This document shows, in pieces, positions 39,871 to 48,439 of a stretch of 64,000 bases of DNA. The DNA is from WTKD01 sp965243525 (lineage in GTDB: Bacteria > Spirochaetota > Spirochaetia > WTKD01). Positions within the stretch are counted from its first letter, which is position 1, and each line of letters starts with the position of its first letter. The stretch covers positions 372,001 to 436,000 of the forward strand of contig OZ251568.1 in the NCBI GenBank assembly GCA_965243525.1, written 5' to 3'. A model generated the notes under the pieces. The model saw only the letters and a list, made by a program, of their open reading frames with translations. It had not been told where the DNA came from and did no database searches. A program made the translations under genes and the position numbers.

Positions 39871-41595
39871 CTACATCTCCTCTACTGATGGAATCACCAA
39901 TAATCGCAGGCAATTCCCTAATACCCGCCCTATACAACGAGCAAAAAATAATCGCGTCGGTGCATACATATCCTCACCGAGTATAGGAGTTTCATGGTAA
40001 TACATTGTAAATAATTTTGCTAAGTCATATGCATAATGCGCAATCAGTGATGGGTTTTCTTGCACCGCAGCCTGTCCAACAACAGGTGCAAAGCGCGCCA
40101 AAACCTTGACGAGTTGCCATTCACCATCTTGTTGCAACAAAGCAGGGTCAAATACCGCATCGATCTGCATTTTTTTTGCCCTTCGTTCAATCGAGTGAAT
40201 TCGGGTGCAGGTATATTGAATATAAGGGCCGGTGTTTCCAGAAAAAGAAAGTGATTTTTTCGTATCAAAGGCGATCTCCGTCGATGGATTTGGCCACAAC
40301 AGATAATAGTGTAGCGCACCGAGTGCCACCGATTCTGCAATATTCGCTGGTTTGTCTTGCCCGGTGTGTTTTTCCTCCATCGATGCACGCACGAGCTCTC
40401 GCAAGTTATCGATCAGATCCTCAGCATCAACCACCGTGCCTTCACGCGATTTCATCCTTCCTTCGGGAATATGCACCATGCCATACGAAAGATGCCGACA
40501 AGATCCTGCCCAGGCATGACCAAGCAATTCCAAAATCTTGAACAAAACCGAAAAATGATATTCCTGCTCGTTAGCCACCACATAGACCATGTGATCACAG
40601 TCATAGGTTTCAACGCGCCGTATTGCTGCTCCGAGATCCTGGGTGATGTATAGCGCAGTGCCATCAGAACGAAGCAGGATTTTGGTGTCTAATCCCCACG
40701 ATTCGAGGTTCACGCAAATCGAACCGTCCGCCTCGCGATAAAAAATCCCACGCTCCAACCCCTCCAAAACAATAGCACGCCCCCGCATATAGATTTCACT
40801 TTCGTATTCAAAGGCATCAAAATGGATGCCACACCGCTTATACGTCGAAAGAATCCCCTCGACCACCCAGGTACGCATCGTCTTCCAGAGCGATCGCACT
40901 TCTGGATCCTCCGATTCCCATCGTCGCAAGAGTTCCTGCGCTCGTTCTTCAAGCGATGGGTCTTCCTTCGCCCGCTGTGCAAACTGCACATAGAGATCAC
41001 CAACAAACTGATCCCCACGCGTATTTTGTGATGCAGGACTGCTTCCTGCCTCCAAAAATCCATAGGCAACCATGCTCTTGCAGATATGCACCCCGCGATC
41101 GTTGAACAGGCAGAGTTGTGTGACCGCTGCTCCACTGGCACGCAGTATTCGCGAAACCGATTCACCAATTGCATTGTTGCGCAGATGCCCAAGATGTAAT
41201 GGCTTGTTTGTGTTCGGGCTCGAAAACTCCACAACGATGTTTTGCCCGGCACACTGGGTATTATTCCCATAAGCATCCTGTTGCTGATCAATCATGCGAA
41301 GAACCTGCTCGACAACCGGCTGCTGTTCAAGAAATACGTTGATATAACCACCAACGACCACCATCTTTGTGATTCCCAAGGCTGCCGCATCCAATGCATC
41401 GACAACCCCTTGCGCAATTTCCCTCGGTGATTGTTTCAATATGCGCGCAAACGAAAAAACAGGGAAGGCAAGGTCTCCATGGCTAGCATCGTCCGGAAAC
41501 TCTGGCGCAATGCTAGGAAGCGACGCCTGCTCGCCGCAACGCTTGGCGAGGGTGGTTTCGATATGCATCTGTATCTTCTCTATGATGTAGTCCAT
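39871..41595 (-). CDS. argS: arginyl-tRNA synthetase, 574 aa
   Basis: Class I aminoacyl-tRNA synthetase. 'SPNTNKPLHLGHLRNNAIGES' has the HIGH-like 'HLGH' motif, 'MKSREGTVVDAEDLID' is the usual position of the weak KMSKS-like loop in ArgRS, and the anticodon-binding DALR domain is at the C-terminus ('YTCTRIHSIERRAKKM' to 'LRLLVIPSVEEM'). Length is normal. It is the first gene of the argS-gltB-gltD run and joins gltB without a gap. Confidence 0.97.
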   Translation of the reverse strand: MDYIIEKIQMHIETTLAKRCGEQASLPSIAPEFPDDASHGDLAFPVFSFARILKQSPREIAQGVVDALDAAALGITKMVVVGGYINVFLEQQPVVEQVLRMIDQQQDAYGNNTQCAGQNIVVEFSSPNTNKPLHLGHLRNNAIGESVSRILRASGAAVTQLCLFNDRGVHICKSMVAYGFLEAGSSPASQNTRGDQFVGDLYVQFAQRAKEDPSLEERAQELLRRWESEDPEVRSLWKTMRTWVVEGILSTYKRCGIHFDAFEYESEIYMRGRAIVLEGLERGIFYREADGSICVNLESWGLDTKILLRSDGTALYITQDLGAAIRRVETYDCDHMVYVVANEQEYHFSVLFKILELLGHAWAGSCRHLSYGMVHIPEGRMKSREGTVVDAEDLIDNLRELVRASMEEKHTGQDKPANIAESVALGALHYYLLWPNPSTEIAFDTKKSLSFSGNTGPYIQYTCTRIHSIERRAKKMQIDAVFDPALLQQDGEWQLVKVLARFAPVVGQAAVQENPSLIAHYAYDLAKLFTMYYHETPILGEDMYAPTRLFFARCIGRVLGNCLRLLVIPSVEEM

Positions 41596-41876
41596 ACGAC
41601 CTCAATAACTTCTGGGGATACTCCATAGTGCTATAATTGCATGTGTATGTAAATCACATTTTTGATGATTCTTGTGTGAGCGATGCACCATACATGAAAC
41701 TGCTAGGAAGCATCGATGCACGCCCATAGCAAGAACAACTGTTTTCCTTGATAGCCGCCGCCTTGCCTGCCCTGCACCTGTGCACATTACACAAACATAC
41801 ACCAAACATACACACGAAAAAAAGCGGTGCATTGACTATCCGCACCATTGTCTGTGCACCGCGATGATGGTCCTGA

Positions 41877-42287
41877 TTAATCGTCCTTTGGACCGATCCA
41901 TCCAAATGGATTGTAGGCAAGCTCCCAGTAATTTTGTTCAGGATCAGCGATATAACTGGAATAGCCACCCCAGAACACCTTTTGTGGCGATTTGACTGGT
42001 TTTGCTCCCTTGGCAGTCACTGCAGCAAAGAGTTCATCCACCGCCTGTTCACTGGAAAGGTTGTGCGCAAAAGTGACACCGGAGAATCCACTGTGGTCGT
42101 TCTTGATGCCAATATCCTCCGCCAGAGCATCCATTCCATAGAGCCCCAACCAGGTCCCATTCAGCGAATAGAACGAAATCGAATCATTCGCACTCTCCAA
42201 GGTAAACCCAAAGACATCGCGATAGAACGCCGTCATTGCAGGCAGATCATATACCCCCAATGTAACCATGCTTATTCTGTTTTTCAT
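41877..42287 (-). CDS. VOC-family (glyoxalase/bleomycin-resistance fold) protein, 136 aa
   Basis: Two beta-alpha-beta-beta-beta modules typical of the vicinal oxygen chelate superfamily: 'MVTLGVYDLPAMTAFYRDVFGFTL' begins the first, and 'YIADPEQNYWELAYNPFGWIG' ends the second with the conserved D-P-x-x-N-x-W-E-L motif and a metal-ligand Glu. The first-module His ligand of glyoxalase I is not obvious, so it may not be a metal enzyme. It stands alone, with 281 unassigned bases before argS's 5' end and secA divergent. Confidence 0.85.
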   Translation of the reverse strand: MKNRISMVTLGVYDLPAMTAFYRDVFGFTLESANDSISFYSLNGTWLGLYGMDALAEDIGIKNDHSGFSGVTFAHNLSSEQAVDELFAAVTAKGAKPVKSPQKVFWGGYSSYIADPEQNYWELAYNPFGWIGPKDD

Positions 42288-42553
42288 ACGTGTATAGTAT
42301 GACCGAAAACATCGATTCCTGCCACAGCTCTGAGGGTTGCTTCATCGCCGCATGGGTTTTCTCTGCCTGTGTTCAGATGGGTTTTCTTTGCATGCGTTTA
42401 GGTGGAATTTGTGGCATGTCCCGTGACACATTCCGACGCGTATACAGCAAAATGCGATTTGAAATGTCGCTGCATCTATGCCTACATCTGCGCTCACGAG
42501 CTTCGCTTCTGCGATGATATTGACCTGTCTGCATTGCCAGGCTAGAGTCAATC

Positions 42554-45250
42554 ATGTCACTCTTGACGAAATTATTTGGCTCAAAACAACAACAAGATTT
42601 AAAACAGTTAACCCCTATTGTAAACAGCATAAACACCCACGAACGGACGGTCCTGCAGATGGATCAACCGGCAATTCAGGCAAAAACAGCAGAACTCAGA
42701 CAACAACTCAACGAGGGAGTGAAATCTGATTCCTTGGTGCCGCTTGCTTTTGCGCTCGCCCGAGAGGCTGCACGCCGCATCCTTGGTGAGCGACTCTATG
42801 ATGTGCAGCTGTTCGGATCCATTGCGCTTTATCAGGGTAGGATCATGGAGATGAAAACAGGTGAGGGAAAAACGCTTGCGGCGGTTCCAGCTGCCTATCT
42901 TCGCGCCTTGGAGGGCAAGGGCATCCACATTGTCACGGTGAACGATTATCTTGCCCTGCGCGATTCAGAATGGATGGGGCCAGTCTTCGCCTATCTTGGG
43001 TTGAGTGTGGGAGTTATTCAATCAAATATGACTCCGGATGCGCGGAAAGAAGCCTATCGAAAGGACATCACCTATGCGACGAACAACGAACTTGGGTTTG
43101 ATTATCTGCGTGACAATATGCGCCTTTCTGTTGAGGAACGGGTCCAACGCGGCCATTATTTCTGCATCATCGACGAAATTGATTCTATTCTCATTGATGA
43201 GTCGCGAACGCCCTTGATTATTTCTGGTTCACGAAAAACCGATACGCAAAAATACTATGCCGCAAACAATATCGTGCCCCTTCTCAAGGAATGTGCAAAG
43301 GATCCACAAACCGACACCTATCCCGAGGAACCGATTGGCGATTACAAACTCGACGAAAAGGGGAAAAATGTGCAGTTCACTGAGGCTGGGTTTGATTCTA
43401 TTGAAAAACATCTGCAGCAACAAAAGCAGATTCAAGGATCACTGCTCAACGAAGAGAATTTTGAATTTGTGCACCATGTCACCCAGGCGATACGCGCACA
43501 ACGACTCTATCATCGCGACAAGGAATACGTCGTGCAACAGGGGAAGGTTGAGATAGTCGATGAATTCACCGGCCGTGTTCTCCATGGTCGTCGATATTCC
43601 GATGGGCTGCATCAGGCGATTGAGGTCAAAGAACGCATCAAGGCGGCAAACCAGAGCACCACGATAGCAACGATAACATTGCAAAATTATTTTCGTATGT
43701 ATACCCGGTTGAGTGGTATGACCGGAACGGCGGCAACTGAAAGCACCGAGTTCACCAAGATATATGGTTTGGATGTGGTCGAAATTCCAACCAACCGCCC
43801 GGTCTGTCGGGAGGATCAACAGGATTTGATTTTTGCCAATGCTAAGTCGAAATACACCGCAATTTGCAACGAAATAGAGCGTGTACACCGGAAAGGGCAA
43901 CCTGTTTTGGTGGGAACGGTTTCTGTCGAACGTTCAGAGCTCATCGCAACCTTGCTCAAACGTCGTGGAATCCGCCATGAAGTGCTCAACGCAAAGAACC
44001 ATGAACGCGAGGCGCACATCATCGCTGAGGCAGGTGCAGAGGGCGCAATAACCATCGCAACAAATATGGCGGGTCGTGGAACCGATATCAAACTTGGTGG
44101 AAACCCTGAGTTCAGAACCGCTGCAAAGGTGAATCGCGAAAAAGATCCTGATGGATACGCGCGCGTCTATAAAAAGGAATATGAAGGCTGGAAGGCACAA
44201 TACGAAGCCGTAAAAGGGCTCGGTGGCTTGTTTGTCTTGGGAACAGAGCGTCATGAATCACGACGCATCGACAACCAATTGCGCGGTCGTTCGGGGCGGC
44301 AGGGAGATCCTGGCCGTTCACAATTTTTCGTTTCTCTCGACGATGACCTCATGCGCTTATTTGGTGGCGGCCTGCAAACGCTCCGGAATTACCTGAGCAA
44401 AGGGCTTGAAGAGGGCGAATCCATTCACCATCCGATGATCACCAAGAGCCTTGAGCGAGCACAAAAACGCGTGGAAGAACGTAACTTCGATATCAGAAAA
44501 CACCTGCTTGAATTTGACGATGTCTTGAACGCACAGCGTGATCGCATATACAGCAGAAGAAACGAATTGCTGAGTTCATCTGCTCTCCAAGAAAGAATAG
44601 AAGAAATTCTCACCGAAGAAGTTTCCGATTTGTTTGCACTGTATCTCGCAAGATCTGACAATGCTGATTTTGCACAGGGAGCAGCGCTGTTGCACGAAAA
44701 GCTGTTTTTCACGACGACTATCACCACGAGCAATCAACCTGCGCAAGACACCGTTCAATCGGTTTGTGCAGAGATCATCGCATCATTACGCGAAAAACAA
44801 TCAAGCGTTGATGCTGAGCGCTGGAACATGTATATCCGCTATACCTATGTTTCACTAATCGATAGAAACTGGCAGGAACACTTGAGCCTCTTGGACAGCC
44901 TGCGCGAGGCGGTCTATCTGCGTAGTTATGCACAAAAGAATCCGCTCCTTGAGTATAAACTTGAAGGATTCAATGCATTTGATACGATGATTGCCAGAAT
45001 TCGAGTTGGGTTAATCAGCAGACTCATCGCAACACGGGTCAACACTGAGGGCCGCAAAGAATCGTCATTATTAGATGATGCAGCGCGCACACAGCATCGT
45101 TCGCTGAATGTCTTCGGCGGCCAGCAACCTCCAGCAACACAAAGCGGACCGCAACAAACCGTGAGACGAAACAACCCAAAGGTGGGGCGCAACGATCCAT
45201 GTCCTTGCGGCAGTGGCAAAAAATACAAACAATGCCACGGAAAATCCTAG
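42554..45250 (+). CDS. secA: SecA preprotein translocase ATPase, 898 aa
   Basis: Drives protein export through SecYEG. Walker A 'MKTGEGKTLAA' (about 98-108), DEAD-box-like 'IIDEIDSILIDESRTPLIISG', the 'TNMAGRGTDIKLGG' motif and 'RQGDPGRSQFF' are all present. The extreme C-terminus has the zinc SEC-C motif 'CPCGSGKKYKQCHG' that binds SecB or lipids. Length is normal. The start is ATG 42554 (MSLLTKLFG). A terminator lies 170 bases after the stop, so it is monocistronic. Confidence 0.98.
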   Translation: MSLLTKLFGSKQQQDLKQLTPIVNSINTHERTVLQMDQPAIQAKTAELRQQLNEGVKSDSLVPLAFALAREAARRILGERLYDVQLFGSIALYQGRIMEMKTGEGKTLAAVPAAYLRALEGKGIHIVTVNDYLALRDSEWMGPVFAYLGLSVGVIQSNMTPDARKEAYRKDITYATNNELGFDYLRDNMRLSVEERVQRGHYFCIIDEIDSILIDESRTPLIISGSRKTDTQKYYAANNIVPLLKECAKDPQTDTYPEEPIGDYKLDEKGKNVQFTEAGFDSIEKHLQQQKQIQGSLLNEENFEFVHHVTQAIRAQRLYHRDKEYVVQQGKVEIVDEFTGRVLHGRRYSDGLHQAIEVKERIKAANQSTTIATITLQNYFRMYTRLSGMTGTAATESTEFTKIYGLDVVEIPTNRPVCREDQQDLIFANAKSKYTAICNEIERVHRKGQPVLVGTVSVERSELIATLLKRRGIRHEVLNAKNHEREAHIIAEAGAEGAITIATNMAGRGTDIKLGGNPEFRTAAKVNREKDPDGYARVYKKEYEGWKAQYEAVKGLGGLFVLGTERHESRRIDNQLRGRSGRQGDPGRSQFFVSLDDDLMRLFGGGLQTLRNYLSKGLEEGESIHHPMITKSLERAQKRVEERNFDIRKHLLEFDDVLNAQRDRIYSRRNELLSSSALQERIEEILTEEVSDLFALYLARSDNADFAQGAALLHEKLFFTTTITTSNQPAQDTVQSVCAEIIASLREKQSSVDAERWNMYIRYTYVSLIDRNWQEHLSLLDSLREAVYLRSYAQKNPLLEYKLEGFNAFDTMIARIRVGLISRLIATRVNTEGRKESSLLDDAARTQHRSLNVFGGQQPPATQSGPQQTVRRNNPKVGRNDPCPCGSGKKYKQCHGKS

Positions 45251-45376
45251 CTGATCGTGCTGCTTTCTAATACGGCGCATCCATACACCCTTCCCAATGG
45301 GAAAGCCAGTGACAAGGATGCAGGTCTGGAGGGCGAAACTCCTCCACAGACGTTTTCGAGCTTCTGCAAAAAACCC

Positions 45377-45405
45377 TTGCAATTTGAACGAAAATCCACT
45401 ATCAT
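45377..45405 (+). promoter_or_regulatory. promoter-like TTGCAA-N17-TATCAT just before a terminator
   Basis: The -35 box TTGCAA (45377-45382) and -10 box TATCAT (45400-45405) are spaced 17 bases. Transcription from here would start near 45412 and meet a strong terminator at 45421-45452, giving an RNA of about 40 bases. It could be chance or a tiny RNA; the terminator probably also serves secA. Confidence 0.4.
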
Positions 45406-45420
45406 TTGACGTCTTTTCAG

Positions 45421-45452
45421 GAGCAAGCTCTTTGCAGGGCTTGCTCTTTTTT
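45421..45452 (+). terminator. intrinsic terminator after secA
   Basis: GAGCAAGC pairs perfectly with GCTTGCTC around a 10-base loop, followed by six T's. Confidence 0.9.
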
Positions 45453-45800
45453 ATACACCTCACAGGGCTTCAGAAATCGCGTACTGCAACATTCTTAATC
45501 TAACAATCCACAAGCAATAAGGTCACACTCAAAAATTGCAGGATTTGCATGGCTATTCACCGAAAATTATCGCCAAAAAAAGGAACAATGCAGAAATACA
45601 ACGGAAATTAAAAGATTCTCAGCAAAAATTAGGGTTGCCGAACATAAAAAATAGATATATTAGAGATATAAGGCCTATTTTTTAAATTATTTTTTACATA
45701 GCTTGCCAAAAATACCATTGCAGTATATCCTCATCAAAAGGGCTTTATCTGGCTAGGATGTCTGATATTCTGCTGTAGAATACGGCATCGGGTAGATGAT
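45453..45800. other. 348-base AT-rich leader before the surface lipoprotein gene
   Basis: No gene seen in either strand. The region is very AT-rich between 45590 and 45730 and must hold the promoter of the downstream lipoprotein gene. I cannot pick one clear -35/-10 pair or any known riboswitch. Confidence 0.5.
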
Positions 45801-47036
45801 ATGAACAGGCTTAAACAATTACTATTCTTGACTGCACTGGTGTTGCTATTTCTTACCTGCGATGGTGCAGCAATATCCCTGAAGGGCTACACCTTACTTC
45901 GCGCCAACAATGCACCACAGGATTCAGAAATACAACGAATCGCAATAGCTGTCATTGAAATTACTGGCTTCGGAGGTGAGCATTCACTCAACTCGACTGG
46001 AGAATTTAATATTTTTGAGGTTCCTATTCCAGACTCATTGCGAGGAGTAACAATTAACATTCTCCAGAAAGACATTGAAGCACTCAGCGGATGGTCTGTT
46101 GAAATCAAAATCACCCCCGCAGATCCTCTGTTTAAAAACGTCACTCCGCACTATATGACTTATATTCCTCAGAATCCATCTGATGTATACGATGGCGGAA
46201 CCGTTTTTGTTGAGTTATCAGGCACATTGCAGGGAGAAATCTATTACGATTTTGCTATAATACGCGTTTCTACCAAGGCGGGCACCTATGTCGATCCGCC
46301 AGAATACACCCCTGTTACGTATTCCGTGGGAAGCCCCACACTCTCCATCGTGGCAGATGCGTTGAGCTTTACCGGTTCTTCCCATCCTACTGTTAACCCT
46401 CTACTTCCGTTTACTTCTCCTTCTGAAGCAACGCATATTCCTTTTCTTGAAAATGAATTCAAGTCAAAGGCAACTACGTCACCGATCCTACCTCAACTAC
46501 AAAATTTTCGCGATTCTTGGGAAGGCCGTATATTGCCTTTCGCGTTCTCCGCGACAGGAAATGCTCAAGACATCACGGTGACCCCGACAGATATCGCCTT
46601 GGAAGAGAGCGATCTCACCGATGGGTTCACGGCAACATTGACCATGGAGGCAACGGGATATCTTCCGACACCAGTCAAGCTCCACATCCCCGATCCCACT
46701 ATTGAGCGAGCAGTGACAGAAATCACTTTTGAAGGAACTAGCGTTCGAAAACAAGGGATCAATCAGTTCAACATCACCGTTGATTCCATCCAGAGGATCA
46801 TTGATCTCATCGATGATGGCACGTTTGACACCAAGATTGAAATCACCAAGATGACCGGCGATAATCCAGAGGAATTTGCACAACGGGTCTTAATCAACTC
46901 CGATGAATCAGAGTACGACACGGAAAGAACTATTTATGATTCCTATAAAGTTACCGTTCCCATCCAGGCAAGGCATTTCTATATCATTCCTGCCAAGGAC
47001 AATCCAAGTCTCAACCTTTATTTTAGCGAAAACTAG
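45801..47036 (+). CDS. surface/periplasmic lipoprotein with beta-sandwich-like modules, 411 aa
   Basis: A signal peptide with lipobox L-F-L-T-C (Cys20) indicates a lipoprotein. The rest is Thr/Ile/Pro-rich and beta-strand-like, probably several sandwich modules. One module near 270-300 reads 'TPTDIALEESDLTDGFTATLTM', a pattern seen in cadherin/Ig-like adhesin repeats. No catalytic motif. It lies alone between secA and a cell-wall peptidase. Candidate outer-surface lipoprotein; partners unknown. Confidence 0.6.
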   Translation: MNRLKQLLFLTALVLLFLTCDGAAISLKGYTLLRANNAPQDSEIQRIAIAVIEITGFGGEHSLNSTGEFNIFEVPIPDSLRGVTINILQKDIEALSGWSVEIKITPADPLFKNVTPHYMTYIPQNPSDVYDGGTVFVELSGTLQGEIYYDFAIIRVSTKAGTYVDPPEYTPVTYSVGSPTLSIVADALSFTGSSHPTVNPLLPFTSPSEATHIPFLENEFKSKATTSPILPQLQNFRDSWEGRILPFAFSATGNAQDITVTPTDIALEESDLTDGFTATLTMEATGYLPTPVKLHIPDPTIERAVTEITFEGTSVRKQGINQFNITVDSIQRIIDLIDDGTFDTKIEITKMTGDNPEEFAQRVLINSDESEYDTERTIYDSYKVTVPIQARHFYIIPAKDNPSLNLYFSEN

Positions 47037-47151
47037 GAAATCTATTCTCCTGCTAGCACGATTCAATATAAACCTTGTTTTTGAACGAAAAATTTCTATT
47101 GATTAGATCTGCCAGAACTGAATTGCACTCCGCGCAAGTGCAGCGCTCTAG

Positions 47152-48402
47152 CTAAAACAGATAATCTTTTGGATTGACAAACGAACCGCGACGCACGATG
47201 GAAAAATGGAGATGGGGCCCGGTGCTGCGCCCGGTGTTTCCCATATATCCAAGAATCTCACCTGCTCCGACATAATCACCCTTTGCAACCAGAATGTGCC
47301 CAAGATGTCCATAGAGCGTTTGAAATTCGCTATCATGCTTGACGATGACGTATTTTCCATACGAAACAGGGTTATCACCGACATAGATGACATGCCCCGC
47401 ATTTGCAGCAGTGATGGGCGTGTCAGATGCGTTTGCAATATCGATGCCATAATGAAAACGTCGCTGCCCCGTGAAGGGATCCTCTCGATAGCCAAAATGC
47501 GATGTCAGCACGCCATAGGTGGGCATATTAAAGAGTTCACCAAGTGCCAGGCGTAATTCCTTGTCACCCATCTCTGCTTCAGGAATAAACAGTACCTGCT
47601 CAGCATACAGAGAACTGGTGCGCAAATTATTCGCATCGAGAATGTTGATTTTATCCACCTTGTATTGTTCCGCGATTCCATCCAAACCCTCCCCCGGTGA
47701 AACAACGTGCAAAATGCCGTCTCGGTCAGGGATAAGCAGGCTTTCACCCAATTGCAATCGGCGTGCATTTTGGATGTTGTTATAACTCACCAAGGTATCG
47801 ACCCGCAACCCCGTTTCTGATGCAATCTCAGAGAGGGTGTCTCCTGCTTCAACCGTGTAGACGCTGGTGTCAAGCGGCAACAAAAAGCGCAACGAAGGGT
47901 CGTCGCTGCCGCCGATGCCGGTATACAACACATCTTGCACCTGCTCGAGCGATTCATAGGAAGTGGTATAGCTTTGCTCAACCAATGAAACCACCGCTGG
48001 TGTATCTTCATGACGGTGTTTAAACGCGTATACCGCATTGGCGTCGAGGCCTAATTGCGGTGAAGGCTGTGTTCGTTGGACAGCAAGAAAATAAGAATAG
48101 TATGCATTATCTGGGAGAATCGTACATAAAAAAAGCAAGCCCACCACAGCCACAAGGAGTGGGAGGTCTCCTGTAATTGGGCGCAGCGAACTTGCCAAGC
48201 ATAAAGCTTTATGTTTCCAACCATCGGTTACCGGTGAATCAAGAACAGCTCTTTTTTGTCCCTCCACTTTGAGCGAATGGAGTATCTTATCTACCGCTCG
48301 CTCCCCCTTCCTCTGTCCCTTTTTCAAAATAGGATAGAGTTTCCTGATTTCTCCCGGTTTTTGTTTGTGCAGAATGCTCTGCATATATCTATGTATCGAC
48401 AT
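47152..48402 (-). CDS. LysM and M23 peptidase envelope protein, 416 aa
   Basis: A basic N-terminal tail, one membrane helix ('PLLVAVVGLLFLCTIL', about 98-115), then two LysM peptidoglycan-binding modules ('YTVEAGDTLSEIASETGL' about 182-227, 'LHVVSPGEGLDGIAEQYKV' about 230-273) and a C-terminal M23 domain with 'HYGIDIA' (His and Asp), 'LYGHLGH' and 'GPHLHFSI'. All metal ligands are present, so it should cut peptidoglycan cross-links, or regulate amidases. Divergent from a penicillin-binding protein, with overlapping control regions. Confidence 0.88.
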   Translation of the reverse strand: MSIHRYMQSILHKQKPGEIRKLYPILKKGQRKGERAVDKILHSLKVEGQKRAVLDSPVTDGWKHKALCLASSLRPITGDLPLLVAVVGLLFLCTILPDNAYYSYFLAVQRTQPSPQLGLDANAVYAFKHRHEDTPAVVSLVEQSYTTSYESLEQVQDVLYTGIGGSDDPSLRFLLPLDTSVYTVEAGDTLSEIASETGLRVDTLVSYNNIQNARRLQLGESLLIPDRDGILHVVSPGEGLDGIAEQYKVDKINILDANNLRTSSLYAEQVLFIPEAEMGDKELRLALGELFNMPTYGVLTSHFGYREDPFTGQRRFHYGIDIANASDTPITAANAGHVIYVGDNPVSYGKYVIVKHDSEFQTLYGHLGHILVAKGDYVGAGEILGYMGNTGRSTGPHLHFSIVRRGSFVNPKDYLF

Positions 48403-48424
48403 TATCTATTCCCAGCATTATACT
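48396..48424 (+). promoter_or_regulatory. promoter TCGACA-N17-TATACT of the PBP gene, near-leaderless
   Basis: The -35 box TCGACA (48396-48401) and -10 box TATACT (48419-48424) are 17 bases apart. The start of transcription would lie near 48431, leaving a leader of about 9 bases before the ATG at 48440, with no Shine-Dalgarno. The -35 overlaps the ATG of the divergent M23 gene (48402). Confidence 0.6.
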
Positions 48425-48439
48425 TGTTATACTGTAGCG

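Noticed and set aside
48365..48439. Extended N-terminus of the penicillin-binding protein
   Set aside because: The Cys/Tyr-rich 25 residues would be read through the promoter; the ATG at 48440 starts a normal membrane anchor.
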